Source: Mucilaginibacter sp. (GTDB lineage: Bacteria > Bacteroidota > Bacteroidia > Sphingobacteriales > Sphingobacteriaceae). Taken from it: a stretch of 64,000 bases of DNA. Both the position numbers and the translations under genes were made by a program. The stretch lies in NCBI GenBank assembly GCA_031292485.1, contig JARLHA010000015.1:1-64000 (forward strand), in the 5' to 3' direction. Below the pieces are notes generated by a model, which searched no databases, was not told the origin of the DNA, and was given only the letters and a program-made list of their open reading frames with translations. Below, piece after piece: positions 1 through 8,633 of this stretch; position 1 is the first letter of the stretch; the number at the start of each line of letters is the position of its first letter.

Positions 1-887
1 CCAAGACAAGAGGGATAAGAAAAACGGCAATTGCTATCGACGCTAATAGAATCTTTTGCGAAGAATTGGGCATTGCCATGAAAGCCGCTTTTTATATGAA
101 TCCCTTTCGCATAGACGATGATATTATTTAGCGTTGCAGTGCTATCAATATTAACGATGGTATCTGACAGCAGTATCACATTGCCGCTGAAGTTGACATT
201 GCTGAGTGTTTGAACTTTCTTTTTAAAATTGAAATATTTCGCAGGCAACAGAAATGAATGTTTAAGGGTATCAATGCGATTGAAGGAGCTATCTCCGGTA
301 TGGTTTGCAGTTATAAATTGTTGGAACGCTGCCAGGCGACCGGCGGCTAAAGGCGGGAGCGTTTTGTCGCTGTTGTTTTTTTTACCGGTTACCAGGCGTT
401 TATCGCCCTGGTAGGCTTTATTGTCTACATAAGCCGTAGTTACACCAGCTTTCGGAATATATACATCTCCGACGATAGAAGTTTTGCCGCTGAGGGACAA
501 GGGGCGGTCTTCATCAATGAGGTACAAGGCCGCCCATTTGGATGAATCTATGGAATAGGCGATGGAAAAGGTTTTGTATAAAGTGTCTCTTTGAATAAAT
601 GCAATGGAGGTGCCTATATCATACATGCCCCAGAAAGTTCTTTTTAAGGACACGGAATCTTCGCCGTTATTAAACAAACTGATGGTGCTACCGTTATTAA
701 AGGAGGTATCACTTCCTGCCAGTAAAATGTTGACCCCGGAATTAAGGTTGTTGTCCAGCTGGTCATACCGGAATTTCTTCTGGTACTCCATCCTGTAAAA
801 GAAAGCTGCCACGATCAAAGAGGAACACAATAACCCTATTACCAGGGCGATAATGATCACAATATACATGGCCGATGCTTTCAGCAT
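1..887 (-). CDS. Partial gene: single-pass membrane protein, pseudopilin-like
   Basis: The reading frame is open from an ATG at 887 to the left edge, giving about 295 residues with the C-terminus missing. One strongly hydrophobic segment lies at about residues 6-29, followed by a long polar extracytoplasmic part without cysteines or a known catalytic motif. The start lies 8 bases after the stop of the preceding minus-strand gene, so it belongs to the same operon. A short N-terminal anchor with a polar body downstream of a PilP/GspC-like gene suggests a secretion or pilus-assembly component, but I see no clear prepilin cleavage motif. I do not recognise the family. Confidence 0.7.
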   Translation of the reverse strand, partial: MLKASAMYIVIIIALVIGLLCSSLIVAAFFYRMEYQKKFRYDQLDNNLNSGVNILLAGSDTSFNNGSTISLFNNGEDSVSLKRTFWGMYDIGTSIAFIQRDTLYKTFSIAYSIDSSKWAALYLIDEDRPLSLSGKTSIVGDVYIPKAGVTTAYVDNKAYQGDKRLVTGKKNNSDKTLPPLAAGRLAAFQQFITANHTGDSSFNRIDTLKHSFLLPAKYFNFKKKVQTLSNVNFSGNVILLSDTIVNIDSTATLNNIIVYAKGIHIKSGFHGNAQFFAKDSISVDSNCRFSYPSCL

Positions 888-895
888 AGTGGATC

Positions 896-1363
896 TTATG
901 GTTTATTTTTAAGGATCGTATCGCCGGAGTTTTGGCTCTTTTTAAAAATGTTTAGCTTCCGCCATATCGGGACTTTCTCCCCGGTGACCTCAGTACCCTT
1001 TTGCCAGTTGGTAGCCTGTTTTAGCGTGCCGTCTTTATCCCAGCTCTTCCATACGCCATCTTTCAAACCTTTTTTAAATACGCCCTGTTCTTTCAGGTTT
1101 CTGTTTGGGTAGTATTCCGTAAATAAACCGTTAAGCAATTGCCCGCTATAGCCGCCTTGTGTAGAATGTACCTGGCCGGCGTTATACCAATAGTATAACA
1201 AGCTACTTTTTATCGCAGGAGGGTGTTCTATGGGGTTATACTCAACCTCAATAGTTTTGCCGGAGTCAGTAAGCCGGGCCCTGTAAAGGCCATAGTCCGG
1301 TAAACGTTGTGCATATAAATGGCCCGAAAATAGAAAAAGCAAAAGGATGAATATTTTTCTCAT
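896..1363 (-). CDS. Exported MORN-repeat (YwqK-like) protein
   Basis: 155 residues. The first 18 or so form a signal peptide ending in an Ala-Gln cleavage-type site. Residues about 75-120 contain short repeats of the MORN_2/YwqK kind (patterns such as G-x-x-x-N-G-x-F-x-x-Y-Y and K-x-G-x-K-D-G-x-W), which normally fold as beta hairpins and mediate contacts. The ATG overlaps the stop of the upstream gene by four bases, indicating translational coupling. Members of this family are sometimes labelled YwqK antitoxins, but nothing here supports a toxin-antitoxin role. A structural envelope protein in the same operon is more likely. Confidence 0.65.
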   Translation of the reverse strand: MRKIFILLLFLFSGHLYAQRLPDYGLYRARLTDSGKTIEVEYNPIEHPPAIKSSLLYYWYNAGQVHSTQGGYSGQLLNGLFTEYYPNRNLKEQGVFKKGLKDGVWKSWDKDGTLKQATNWQKGTEVTGEKVPIWRKLNIFKKSQNSGDTILKNKP

Positions 1364-1857
1364 AAAGCGGAAGACTTTATAGCTATAAATTTAGTTTTAC
1401 CGGCATAACTGATCTTGATGGAATCGCGCAGGTTCCTGATCAGCTTGACATCGTTTTTTGTCTGTCCTTCAGCCAGCGTTATATTTTGTCCGTTAACGCT
1501 CACCAAAGCGATCATCTTTTTTGTGGCCGGGTTTAGCATATAACCCGAATATCTGATAAATCCCCAATCCATTGGTTTTACCTGGATAGGGATTTTTCGT
1601 TCGCTAACCTTTCGGATAACTACTTTGTCAGTATCCTTTTCCCTGGCTATACCGAACGGGTCACGGTAATTTAGCAGCAAATGGGTGGTGTCTTTTGGGA
1701 TACTAAAATCATTGTAGGCCTCTTTCGCAGTTTTCAAGGGAGCAACCGTCGCAGTGTTGTCATTGCTGTTAAGCCCATTAAAAACCCTGTAGATAATCAT
1801 ACCCCACACCACCACTACCACCAATCCTAATAAATACGTTAGCTTTTTATTCTTCAC
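1360..1857 (-). CDS. PilP/GspC-like inner-membrane protein
   Basis: 165 residues with an N-terminal membrane anchor at about residues 7-25 and a periplasmic domain. Residues about 64-68 read Y-R-D-P-F, the R-D-P-F signature placed just before the HR/PilP domain in PilP and GspC proteins. The C-terminal part (about 100-160) has the short beta-strand pattern with a G-Q-x-I-x-L-x-E-G-x segment expected for such a domain. It sits 13 bases downstream of the lipoprotein gene and overlaps the MORN gene. Assignment to a type II secretion or type IV pilus-like apparatus is inferred from this motif and the context. Confidence 0.5.
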   Translation of the reverse strand: MKNKKLTYLLGLVVVVVWGMIIYRVFNGLNSNDNTATVAPLKTAKEAYNDFSIPKDTTHLLLNYRDPFGIAREKDTDKVVIRKVSERKIPIQVKPMDWGFIRYSGYMLNPATKKMIALVSVNGQNITLAEGQTKNDVKLIRNLRDSIKISYAGKTKFIAIKSSAL

Positions 1858-1870
1858 CGTTATCTAAGTT

Positions 1871-2830
1871 TTATTGCAATATAAAACTATTTTTAGCACT
1901 CGCCTGGCTTTCATTGCCTGCGGCATCCACAGCAGTTACCATCCAATAGATAGTATTTCCTGAGCTTCCGAGCGTGAAACTATAGCTCGTGCCCGTCAGC
2001 ACCATTGGGAAGCTTGAATTGTAAATAGTAGTTCCGTTGCTTTGGTAAACATACAATTTATACTTAACCGCAGTAGCCACAGAGTTCCAGGAAAGCGCAA
2101 CAGGTAAGCTTAAGGTGGTTCCGCTGACAGGTGCAACCAGGGTAACCTGTCCGGGCGGTGTATGGTCATAAATGACCATATAAACCGGCGACCATAAAGC
2201 CTGCGCCGTATCATTTTGTGCCCTTACCCGCCACTGGTAAATTTGATCTTTGGGAAAGGTAAAACTGATTTGCTGGCCCGGTATCGTTTGATTGGATATA
2301 ACAACATTTCCATTTGCGAAATTGTTGGTATCAATCTCGAACTGGTAGGCCGTTGCGCCATACAAGCTACCCCATTGAAAAGTATAGGAGCTTTGATTGG
2401 TGACAATATTATTTGATGGGGAAATGAGTTGAACGGCTTGCTGTTTGATGGAACTTGCTGCAACGGTAAAACTTTTTGGCGAAGACCATGCCGTTTGTGA
2501 ACTGCCATTCTCCGCCATTACCCGCCATTGGTAACTCCCCGGATTGAGTGTGCAGGAAAACCGGTAATTATGAACAACCGTATCCAAAACCAAAGCGCCA
2601 GGAGCAGCAAACGTAGGGGATACTACCTGTAGATGGTAGGATAGCGCGTGGTCAACCGCATCCCACCAGAAATTGATCGTATAACTGGTACTTTGATACT
2701 GATCAACCGGCGCTTCTAACTGAACCTGTTGTTTGGATAGTGATGGTTCGATGATATCATTGCAGGAGGACAGCACATTCGTTAGCGCCAAAATACCGAA
2801 TAACAGGTAAACAAAAGGTCTTGGTTTCAT
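1871..2830 (-). CDS. Lipoprotein with three fibronectin/Ig-like domains
   Basis: 319 residues. The signal peptide ends in a lipobox with Cys23 (L-S-S-C), so it should be lipid-anchored. Three repeats of about 90 residues follow (about 36-125, 133-222 and 228-318). The first two share a late Y-Q-W-R-V-x-A-x-N pattern, the third a Y-W-M-V-T-A-V version, as in fibronectin type III-like domains. It heads the minus-strand cluster that runs off the left edge. It may be the surface or outer-membrane component of that apparatus, but there is no catalytic motif. Confidence 0.65.
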   Translation of the reverse strand: MKPRPFVYLLFGILALTNVLSSCNDIIEPSLSKQQVQLEAPVDQYQSTSYTINFWWDAVDHALSYHLQVVSPTFAAPGALVLDTVVHNYRFSCTLNPGSYQWRVMAENGSSQTAWSSPKSFTVAASSIKQQAVQLISPSNNIVTNQSSYTFQWGSLYGATAYQFEIDTNNFANGNVVISNQTIPGQQISFTFPKDQIYQWRVRAQNDTAQALWSPVYMVIYDHTPPGQVTLVAPVSGTTLSLPVALSWNSVATAVKYKLYVYQSNGTTIYNSSFPMVLTGTSYSFTLGSSGNTIYWMVTAVDAAGNESQASAKNSFILQ

Positions 2831-3090
2831 TAGGGACCAATTTACATCTTTAAATGATAATAAAAACAGGGAAATAGCCTAATGTGAATTTTTTATTCAC
2901 AGGTTGTAAAAATGGGTTTAGGGCAACTATTTTTTTCTTTAATTTGACTGTTTTATAACGAAGTCGTACCTTTACTTTTAATTCATAAGCAATCGTGTTG
3001 TTTGATTTATTTTGAAGGTGACCTAATCGGTGACCTGACTAAATTAAAAAAATATAAAATGTTGATATAGAGGGCACGAGCAGTTAAGCG

Positions 3091-3110
3091 TCGATCCCTC
3101 CCTCTCCGCA
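3091..3110 (+). pseudogene. tRNA 3'-end remnant (tRNA-Ser-like)
   Basis: This 20-mer, from TCGATCCCTC through CCTCTCCGCA, resembles the T-loop/3' T-stem/acceptor end of bacterial tRNA-Ser. The bases upstream do not continue into a tRNA cloverleaf. A hairpin terminator follows 22 bases later, as expected behind a tRNA gene. It is best read as an attachment-site-like fragment left by a tyrosine-integrase element; the identity as Ser is tentative. Confidence 0.4.
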
Positions 3111-3132
3111 AAATTCAATATCAAAAACAGAT

Positions 3133-3169
3133 AAAAGCCTGCAAATCAAATGATTGCAGGCTTTTTTTT
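3133..3169 (+). terminator. Strong intrinsic terminator
   Basis: Perfect 12-bp stem (3133-3144 with 3154-3165), 9-base loop and a run of eight Ts. There is no plus-strand gene upstream apart from the tRNA-like remnant, so it appears orphaned. Confidence 0.85.
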
Positions 3170-3371
3170 GGACTAAAACCCGTTTTACCCATCAATTCGC
3201 TACAAAAAAGTGCGTAATTCGGTGAGTCATTTCAGGAATTTCCTTACTCACTAAAATGTGCTTATTTATATGATTATCAGCCTGTTCAATGGTTTAACAT
3301 CTTGTATTTGCCGGTGGCGCCACAGCGCCCTTTCGGGCTGTTTAGTGGGAACACCAGTTACATTGCTGCGC

Positions 3372-5828
3372 TTAGTTATTTCCTTTTACGCGGTTTTTCT
3401 CATCGTCGGCGCCGGTTTGGTGTTCACGGACTTTTATTTTGTTGTTGCCGAAATTCCAGGTAAGCGTTAAACGGGTGATCCGGCTTTCGCGTTTCTGGGT
3501 GATAAACAGGTCGGTGTTTTGATATTGGCTGTTTACATCGTTCCTGAGTGTATTAAATATATCGCTCATGCTTAGCTTTACATTCAGCTTTTTATTGGCA
3601 AAAGAGTGGCTCACCCCTGCATCAACCGAGTAACGTGGCTTTACATCATATAGCCCATAAGTAAGGTCCGACTGGTAATTGGCAGTTAATTCAGCCTTAT
3701 AAGTGGCTATCGGTGTAAAAGTCTGTGTGGCCCTTATATTATAAGCAAACTGGCCCCTGTCTAAATTGCCGCCTTCCAGGTTATTTGACTTAAAGCCGAG
3801 GTAGAAAGCGGTTGCATTTACATTACCTTCCCACCATTTGGTGATGGTATAGGGTGCATACAGGTTGGCGTTCCAGGCGTTTTGTACCTGTAAATTCTCC
3901 TGGGTAATAAAGGATACTTTGGTGGCAGGGTCTGTTCCGGGCACTTCGGTAATCACGTCGGTAGTTTTGCTATAGCCCAATGTTAAGGTGATGCTTTTAT
4001 TATAGGTGTAATTCAGCTCATAATTATTGGTATACTGTGGCCTTAAATAAGGGTTGCCCAATTGATAGGTATATGGGTCGAGCCGGAAGATAAAGGGGTT
4101 AAGGTTATCATACTGCGGCCTGTCGATGCGGCGGCTGTACGAGAAAGTCACCCCGTTTTTATCGTTAAAATCATGACTGATAAATAAGCTGGGGAAGAAG
4201 TCAAGATAATGTCTTGGAATGATAGAGTTAACATTAGCCGAATCGCCATGTGCATTTGAGCTGGTGTACTCGGCCCTTAAACCTGCTTGTACCGAGTAGC
4301 CTTTAAAATCCTTGTTTAGATTGACATAACCGGCGTCAATCTTTTCGTCGTAAACGAAATGGTTGGTGCTCAGGTACGGGTTTCCGGGTGCATCTTTTTC
4401 CATCAGGTCGTTATCTGTTTTTACATCGCTGAACTTCAAACCCGATTCAAACTTCAGGGTTTTGGTGATTGGTTTTACATAATCAACCTTCCCGGTGCGG
4501 ATATTAATAGTTGACGGGGTGTGATTGCCCAAAAACCATTCAGGATGCTGCATGCTGCCGTTAGGCAGGTAATAGTCTGTAATATATTGTGCAACGGAGT
4601 TGTTTTTAAATTGCGAATAGTCCAGGTCGGCGCTTAACTCCTGGCCCGCGGTATCTATTTTCCAGCTGTCATTTAAGTTGAAAGCGATGTTATGGAAAGT
4701 TTGATGAATGCCTGACACGGTGCGCAACGATGAATCAACCTGGTTAAAGCTTTTGCCGATATACGTATGGTCGTCAATGTTATCCTGCTCGCCGTTAAAG
4801 TAGCCGCTTGCCACAAAACCAATAGTGTTTTTTGACGACAGGTCATAATCTGCCCCCAGGCGGTAGCTGTTATTGTGGTCGGCTTCAAGTAAAGGGCTGG
4901 TCTGGTTGAAATAGGCAGGGGCGCCTCCGGCTGTATCCGGGATGATCCGTTTAACACCGATGTTTTGTATGCGTTTATTATCGTTATGGCTAAAGGACCC
5001 AAATACATTCAGTTTGCCTTCTTTATGGTTTAAAGTTAAGTTTTCGTTGTCCTTACCGTAGGCGCCATATCCTGCACCGGCGGTTAAGCTGCCGTTGGTG
5101 CCGGTCTGCTTGTTCTTTTTCAGGATGATATTTATAATGCCCGAATTGCCTGCGGCATCGTATTTTGCTGACGGGTTGGTGATGATCTCAATAGATTTTA
5201 TGGTAGTGCCGTCGGTCGAGCGGAGCAGGGTGGCCAGCTGGGCTGAAGTGAGGTAGGTAAGTTTGCCATTTAACATAACAGTTACCCCTTGTTTGCCTTT
5301 CAGGCTGATATTATCATCCTTATCAACCGAAACACCAGGTGCTCTTTCCAGGATATCCATTGCAGAGTTGCCCGCGGCCAGAATGCTGTTCTCCACGTTC
5401 ATTACCGTACGGTCAACCTTGTGCTCAATCAGCGGTTTTGACGCGGTTATATTTACCGCATTTAACGAATGGCTGGCTGGCATCAACTTTAACGCGGGTA
5501 CTGTAAAATTTGCAGCGCCATTGTTGAGGGTAAAAACTTTACTGATGGCTTTGGCATAGCCAACAACACTTGCCTTAATTATATATAGGCCTGAATTGAT
5601 ATGATCAAATTTATAGGCGCCATTCTGGTTGCTTAAAGTACCCTTTACAACGGTTGAATCCTGCGCTTTTAGTAAGCTCACCGTAGCAAAATCCATTGGT
5701 TTGCCGTTTTCATCAAGCAATTGGCCGGAAATTGCAGCGGCGGGCTTACTGGTTTGTGCAACAGCAAAACCGCTGCTTAATATAAACAGTAAAAATATTT
5801 GTATCGATTTTTTGTAGACGTTTTTCAT
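3372..5828 (-). CDS. TonB-dependent outer-membrane receptor (PF14905 type)
   Basis: 818 residues from the ATG at 5828; an in-frame ATG 11 codons upstream would put charged residues before the signal peptide, so the later start is preferred. Signal peptide about 1-25, carboxypeptidase-regulatory-like beta-sandwich about 31-115, plug domain about 125-225 and C-terminal beta-barrel of the outer-membrane-beta-barrel-family type. The C-terminus ends in a polar tail after the last aromatic strand, as in its paralogue at 32157-34607. It should import or bind an unknown ligand across the outer membrane with TonB energy. It stands alone: no SusD partner is adjacent. Confidence 0.9.
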   Translation of the reverse strand: MKNVYKKSIQIFLLFILSSGFAVAQTSKPAAAISGQLLDENGKPMDFATVSLLKAQDSTVVKGTLSNQNGAYKFDHINSGLYIIKASVVGYAKAISKVFTLNNGAANFTVPALKLMPASHSLNAVNITASKPLIEHKVDRTVMNVENSILAAGNSAMDILERAPGVSVDKDDNISLKGKQGVTVMLNGKLTYLTSAQLATLLRSTDGTTIKSIEIITNPSAKYDAAGNSGIINIILKKNKQTGTNGSLTAGAGYGAYGKDNENLTLNHKEGKLNVFGSFSHNDNKRIQNIGVKRIIPDTAGGAPAYFNQTSPLLEADHNNSYRLGADYDLSSKNTIGFVASGYFNGEQDNIDDHTYIGKSFNQVDSSLRTVSGIHQTFHNIAFNLNDSWKIDTAGQELSADLDYSQFKNNSVAQYITDYYLPNGSMQHPEWFLGNHTPSTINIRTGKVDYVKPITKTLKFESGLKFSDVKTDNDLMEKDAPGNPYLSTNHFVYDEKIDAGYVNLNKDFKGYSVQAGLRAEYTSSNAHGDSANVNSIIPRHYLDFFPSLFISHDFNDKNGVTFSYSRRIDRPQYDNLNPFIFRLDPYTYQLGNPYLRPQYTNNYELNYTYNKSITLTLGYSKTTDVITEVPGTDPATKVSFITQENLQVQNAWNANLYAPYTITKWWEGNVNATAFYLGFKSNNLEGGNLDRGQFAYNIRATQTFTPIATYKAELTANYQSDLTYGLYDVKPRYSVDAGVSHSFANKKLNVKLSMSDIFNTLRNDVNSQYQNTDLFITQKRESRITRLTLTWNFGNNKIKVREHQTGADDEKNRVKGNN

Positions 5829-6365
5829 TGTTTTTCTAATTTTTGACAATAGTTTTCCCAATAAGAATTTTCATTCTTTTTTTAGTGATAGTATAATTTG
5901 TTTGATTTTCCCGCGGTGAGCCGTGCGGCCCCCTCTTTATTTAGCCTGGCAGGGCGGTGTGTTTATATTTATATTGATGTGTTGTCTTCATTGTTTTCAT
6001 TTTCTTGTGTAAAAGAACTTCTCCGCATTTTATTCCGGAAATTTTTTTGACCAGGGGTTCAATATCGGTGACCTCCGGGCCTTTTGTTCCCTAATAGTTT
6101 TCAATTTTTTTTCGGACAATAAAAATAAACTGAATGGCTTTCGCCGGTTTTTAATTCGACAACCGGAATAAATGTTGCCGTTGCGTTTGTTTTTTTATTG
6201 TTGCTTATAAGATGCAAAAAAAGACGCGAAGGTTACACGGTTTTTTGCTTTTTCGGTGAACAGCGGTGAATTGTCGGTCAACAGTCTGAAAAAACAGGCG
6301 GCCAGCAACAGCGTAGGGAATTGACGCTAATGCAGGCCGCTTATATTAGGGATCGTGCTGTTTGA
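5829..6365. other. 537-bp intergenic region
   Basis: This is the upstream region of the receptor gene (minus strand) and the downstream region of the PspC gene. Apart from the hairpin at 6286-6342 I see no gene, tRNA or repeat. It must hold the receptor promoter, but no convincing minus-strand TAnnTTTG box was found by eye. Confidence 0.5.
6286..6342 (-). terminator. Probable terminator of the PspC gene
   Basis: On the minus strand GCGGCC (6340-6335) pairs with GGCCGC (6303-6298). Inside it GCGT pairs with ACGC, and a run of Ts follows the outer stem. Its position just after the PspC stop fits an intrinsic terminator, although the stem has a large internal loop. Confidence 0.5.
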
Positions 6366-8012
6366 CTATTCTTTTTTTAACGAACTATCGGTTCTAAGGC
6401 TATCCTTTTTTGCGATAACCAATGTGTCAACTTTACATTGCAGGCCGTTGTCGGTCATCATAAATGTTGAGGTATTCGGGTTGTCTTTTTTATTGGCCTG
6501 GTTACAATCATAAAGATTAATATTTCGCAGGTAGTTATCCAGTTTTTGGTCTATCACTACTTTTGAATTTAATGGAACCTTTAATGTAAGTTCAACTTCT
6601 TCGTCGTGCCATGAAATCCCGGGCCTTTTGCGTAATGAATAATCAAATTTTAAAACGGAGTCCTGCTGGGCAAATACATAACTGGTGCTGCGTGCGTTAA
6701 AAAGTGCATCATCATAGTTGCCGCCCTTTGCACTATAAGTTTCCACCAGTACCGGGTATTTTACATCGCTTTTTTCAATTGCGATGCTAACACTGCGTGG
6801 TTCATCACTCGGGCTATTAAAGTGATCGTCTATAACTACCATGTTGCGGAAATGGTCTTTAATGTCAAGCCGTAAACTATCATCGTGCGAAAAATATTTG
6901 ATATCATTCAGGTCTAAATAATAAGTGTTGTCTTTGGCAGGTTTTAAGCTGATGGTTTGTGTGAAACTGGCCGACTCCCTGAAGTTGGATGATATTTTAA
7001 CTGCATAGTAAGCCAGCATTCCCAATGAGCATAACCAGATCACCAAAAAAACCGTCCCGGTTGATTTGCCGATACTTCCTACATTAAATATACCTTTCAG
7101 CGTGATCAGAATAATACTCAGCAAAGGAATAAATGCCGCAAAAAATGCGCATATATAAACATTGTCGGCATGTTCGTTAGAGATAATGGTGAAAGGGAAA
7201 AAAGCATGCGGGTTTCCGGCGTTAAATCCAAGTATAGCTATCAGCATTACAATAAGTGCAACGCAAAAGCCGAAGCAGGCCAAAAGGATCAATACGCCCA
7301 GCATTTTTATAAACACTTTTCCTGCTCCGCCAATGAATTTACCCAGGTGGTGGAAAAAGTCGCCTGCAAAATCGCGGGCCTTATAAACAAAGGGCCGGGC
7401 CTCGGTACCAAAGTTCGAAAGGTTTTGTTTCATGGAAGTTAGCTCGTCCTCAAAATTCTTTTTAAAGCCCTGCAGGTTTTGTTTTTCACCTTTCATAGCC
7501 ATCCTGTCCGCGCGGGTCATCGCTTTTGGTACCACTAACCATAATATAATATATAATATCAAACCTGTTCCGGCAAAAACGATGAAAATAGCGAAGGCAA
7601 GCCTGATCCAAACAGCGTCAATGTCAAAATAATTGGCTATGCCCGAGCATACCCCTGCAACCAGGTGATCGTCCGGGTCGCGGAAGAGCCTGCGGGTTTC
7701 CATCGTGTAGCCAAACGGGTTCGATTCGTGCTTTGCGTCCTCTTCAGCATTTTCAAAATCCGCAACGGTTCCCATTTGCTCAATCACCGAATGCACATCC
7801 TGGTCAACTATTACCTGCTTATTGTCTTTGGCCAGTATTTCCGAAAACATTTCGGCAATACGGTTTTCAATATCGGTTGTAATTTCAAGGCTGTCGGCCG
7901 AGTTGGAGAAATGACGTTTAACATCCGTCATATAATTCTTTAAAATTTCGTAGGCATCCTCTTCAATGTGAAAAACGATGCCGTTTATATTGATGATAAT
8001 TGTTTTATTCAT
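6366..8012 (-). CDS. PspC-domain membrane protein
   Basis: 548 residues. The N-terminal 1-100 form a soluble acidic/helical region. A PspC domain at about 107-165 carries the R-R-L-x-R-D-P-D-D start, the G-V-C-x-G-I-A-x-Y-F core and a transmembrane helix. Three further membrane helices fall at about 230-345, then a beta-rich C-terminal domain of about 200 residues without a known motif. PspC proteins sense or respond to envelope stress at the inner membrane. The gene lies 104 bases downstream of a PadR regulator, the common Bacteroidota pairing, and the two are probably co-transcribed. Confidence 0.85.
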   Translation of the reverse strand: MNKTIIININGIVFHIEEDAYEILKNYMTDVKRHFSNSADSLEITTDIENRIAEMFSEILAKDNKQVIVDQDVHSVIEQMGTVADFENAEEDAKHESNPFGYTMETRRLFRDPDDHLVAGVCSGIANYFDIDAVWIRLAFAIFIVFAGTGLILYIILWLVVPKAMTRADRMAMKGEKQNLQGFKKNFEDELTSMKQNLSNFGTEARPFVYKARDFAGDFFHHLGKFIGGAGKVFIKMLGVLILLACFGFCVALIVMLIAILGFNAGNPHAFFPFTIISNEHADNVYICAFFAAFIPLLSIILITLKGIFNVGSIGKSTGTVFLVIWLCSLGMLAYYAVKISSNFRESASFTQTISLKPAKDNTYYLDLNDIKYFSHDDSLRLDIKDHFRNMVVIDDHFNSPSDEPRSVSIAIEKSDVKYPVLVETYSAKGGNYDDALFNARSTSYVFAQQDSVLKFDYSLRKRPGISWHDEEVELTLKVPLNSKVVIDQKLDNYLRNINLYDCNQANKKDNPNTSTFMMTDNGLQCKVDTLVIAKKDSLRTDSSLKKE

Positions 8013-8116
8013 GATGATTATTTCTTAGTTCATTGGTTCAATAGTTCATTTGTTCATTGGTGGTTTACCGGTGCGCCAATGCAAAGGCAAACTGCTAACT
8101 AATAACTGCCAGCTGC

Positions 8117-8449
8117 TTACTGTCTGTCCCCGATAGCGGTGTTAACGGCAAATGCCAATTCTTCCCACGTTTTATCTAACTGGCTCAGCACGTTCCGTCC
8201 TTCGTCAGATAGTACATAGTATTTTCGCGGCGGCCCCGAAGTTGATTCGACCCAGTTATAGGTAAGCAGGCCATTGTTTTTTAAACGGGTTAACAGGGGG
8301 TATAAAGTACCCTCAACAACAAGCAGTTGGGCCTTTTTTAGCTCAGCAATAATATCCGAGGCGTAGGTTTCCCCCTTTGCTATAATGGAAAGTATGCAAT
8401 ACTCCAGTATTCCTTTCCGCATCTGGGTTTGTGTGTTTTCAACAATCAT
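8117..8449 (-). CDS. PadR-family transcriptional regulator
   Basis: 110 residues, typical of the small PadR subfamily. The winged helix-turn-helix covers about residues 10-90, including the characteristic L-Y-P-L-L-x-R-L-x-x-x-G-L wing segment and the P-R-K-Y-Y-x-L-S/T motif. The C-terminal helix should dimerise. It precedes the PspC gene and is expected to repress the padR-pspC pair. A palindromic site lies 27 bases upstream of its start codon. Confidence 0.9.
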   Translation of the reverse strand: MIVENTQTQMRKGILEYCILSIIAKGETYASDIIAELKKAQLLVVEGTLYPLLTRLKNNGLLTYNWVESTSGPPRKYYVLSDEGRNVLSQLDKTWEELAFAVNTAIGDRQ

Positions 8450-8475
8450 ACGGCAAAGATATATGTTTTAGATTG

Positions 8476-8494
8476 TATTATGCAATACATAGTA
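8476..8494. promoter_or_regulatory. Candidate PadR operator
   Basis: Inverted repeat TATTATG-CAATA-CATAGTA (6 of 7 arm positions pair) just upstream of padR. PadR regulators typically bind short palindromes of the ATG...CAT kind overlapping their own promoter; the assignment is by position and symmetry. Confidence 0.5.
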
Positions 8495-8633
8495 CTATAT
8501 TTTTTTATAAAGTTGTAAATGGGTTTAAAAATTTAACTTTTTTTAACTTTTTTAACATTTTATTTGTGTTTTTGATAAGCTAACACTACTTTTATAACTA
8601 ATTAACTATTAACTGATCTTATTATTAACAAAC

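Larger units (their letters stand above)
2831..3371. other. 541-bp intergenic region between two minus-strand operons
   Basis: It contains an A/T-rich stretch, two copies of GGTGACCT ten bases apart (3017-3038), a tRNA 3'-end-like 20-mer (3091-3110) and a strong plus-strand hairpin terminator (3133-3169), described separately. No gene of convincing length is seen on either strand. The combination suggests the scar of an integrated element or a deleted RNA gene. Confidence 0.5.

Noticed and set aside
896..1363. YwqK-type toxin-antitoxin component
   Set aside because: Only the MORN-like repeats match; the protein has a signal peptide and no partner toxin is present.
5829..5861. Longer N-terminus for the TonB receptor
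   Set aside because: The extra 11 residues are charged and precede a normal signal peptide; the ATG at 5828 is the better start.
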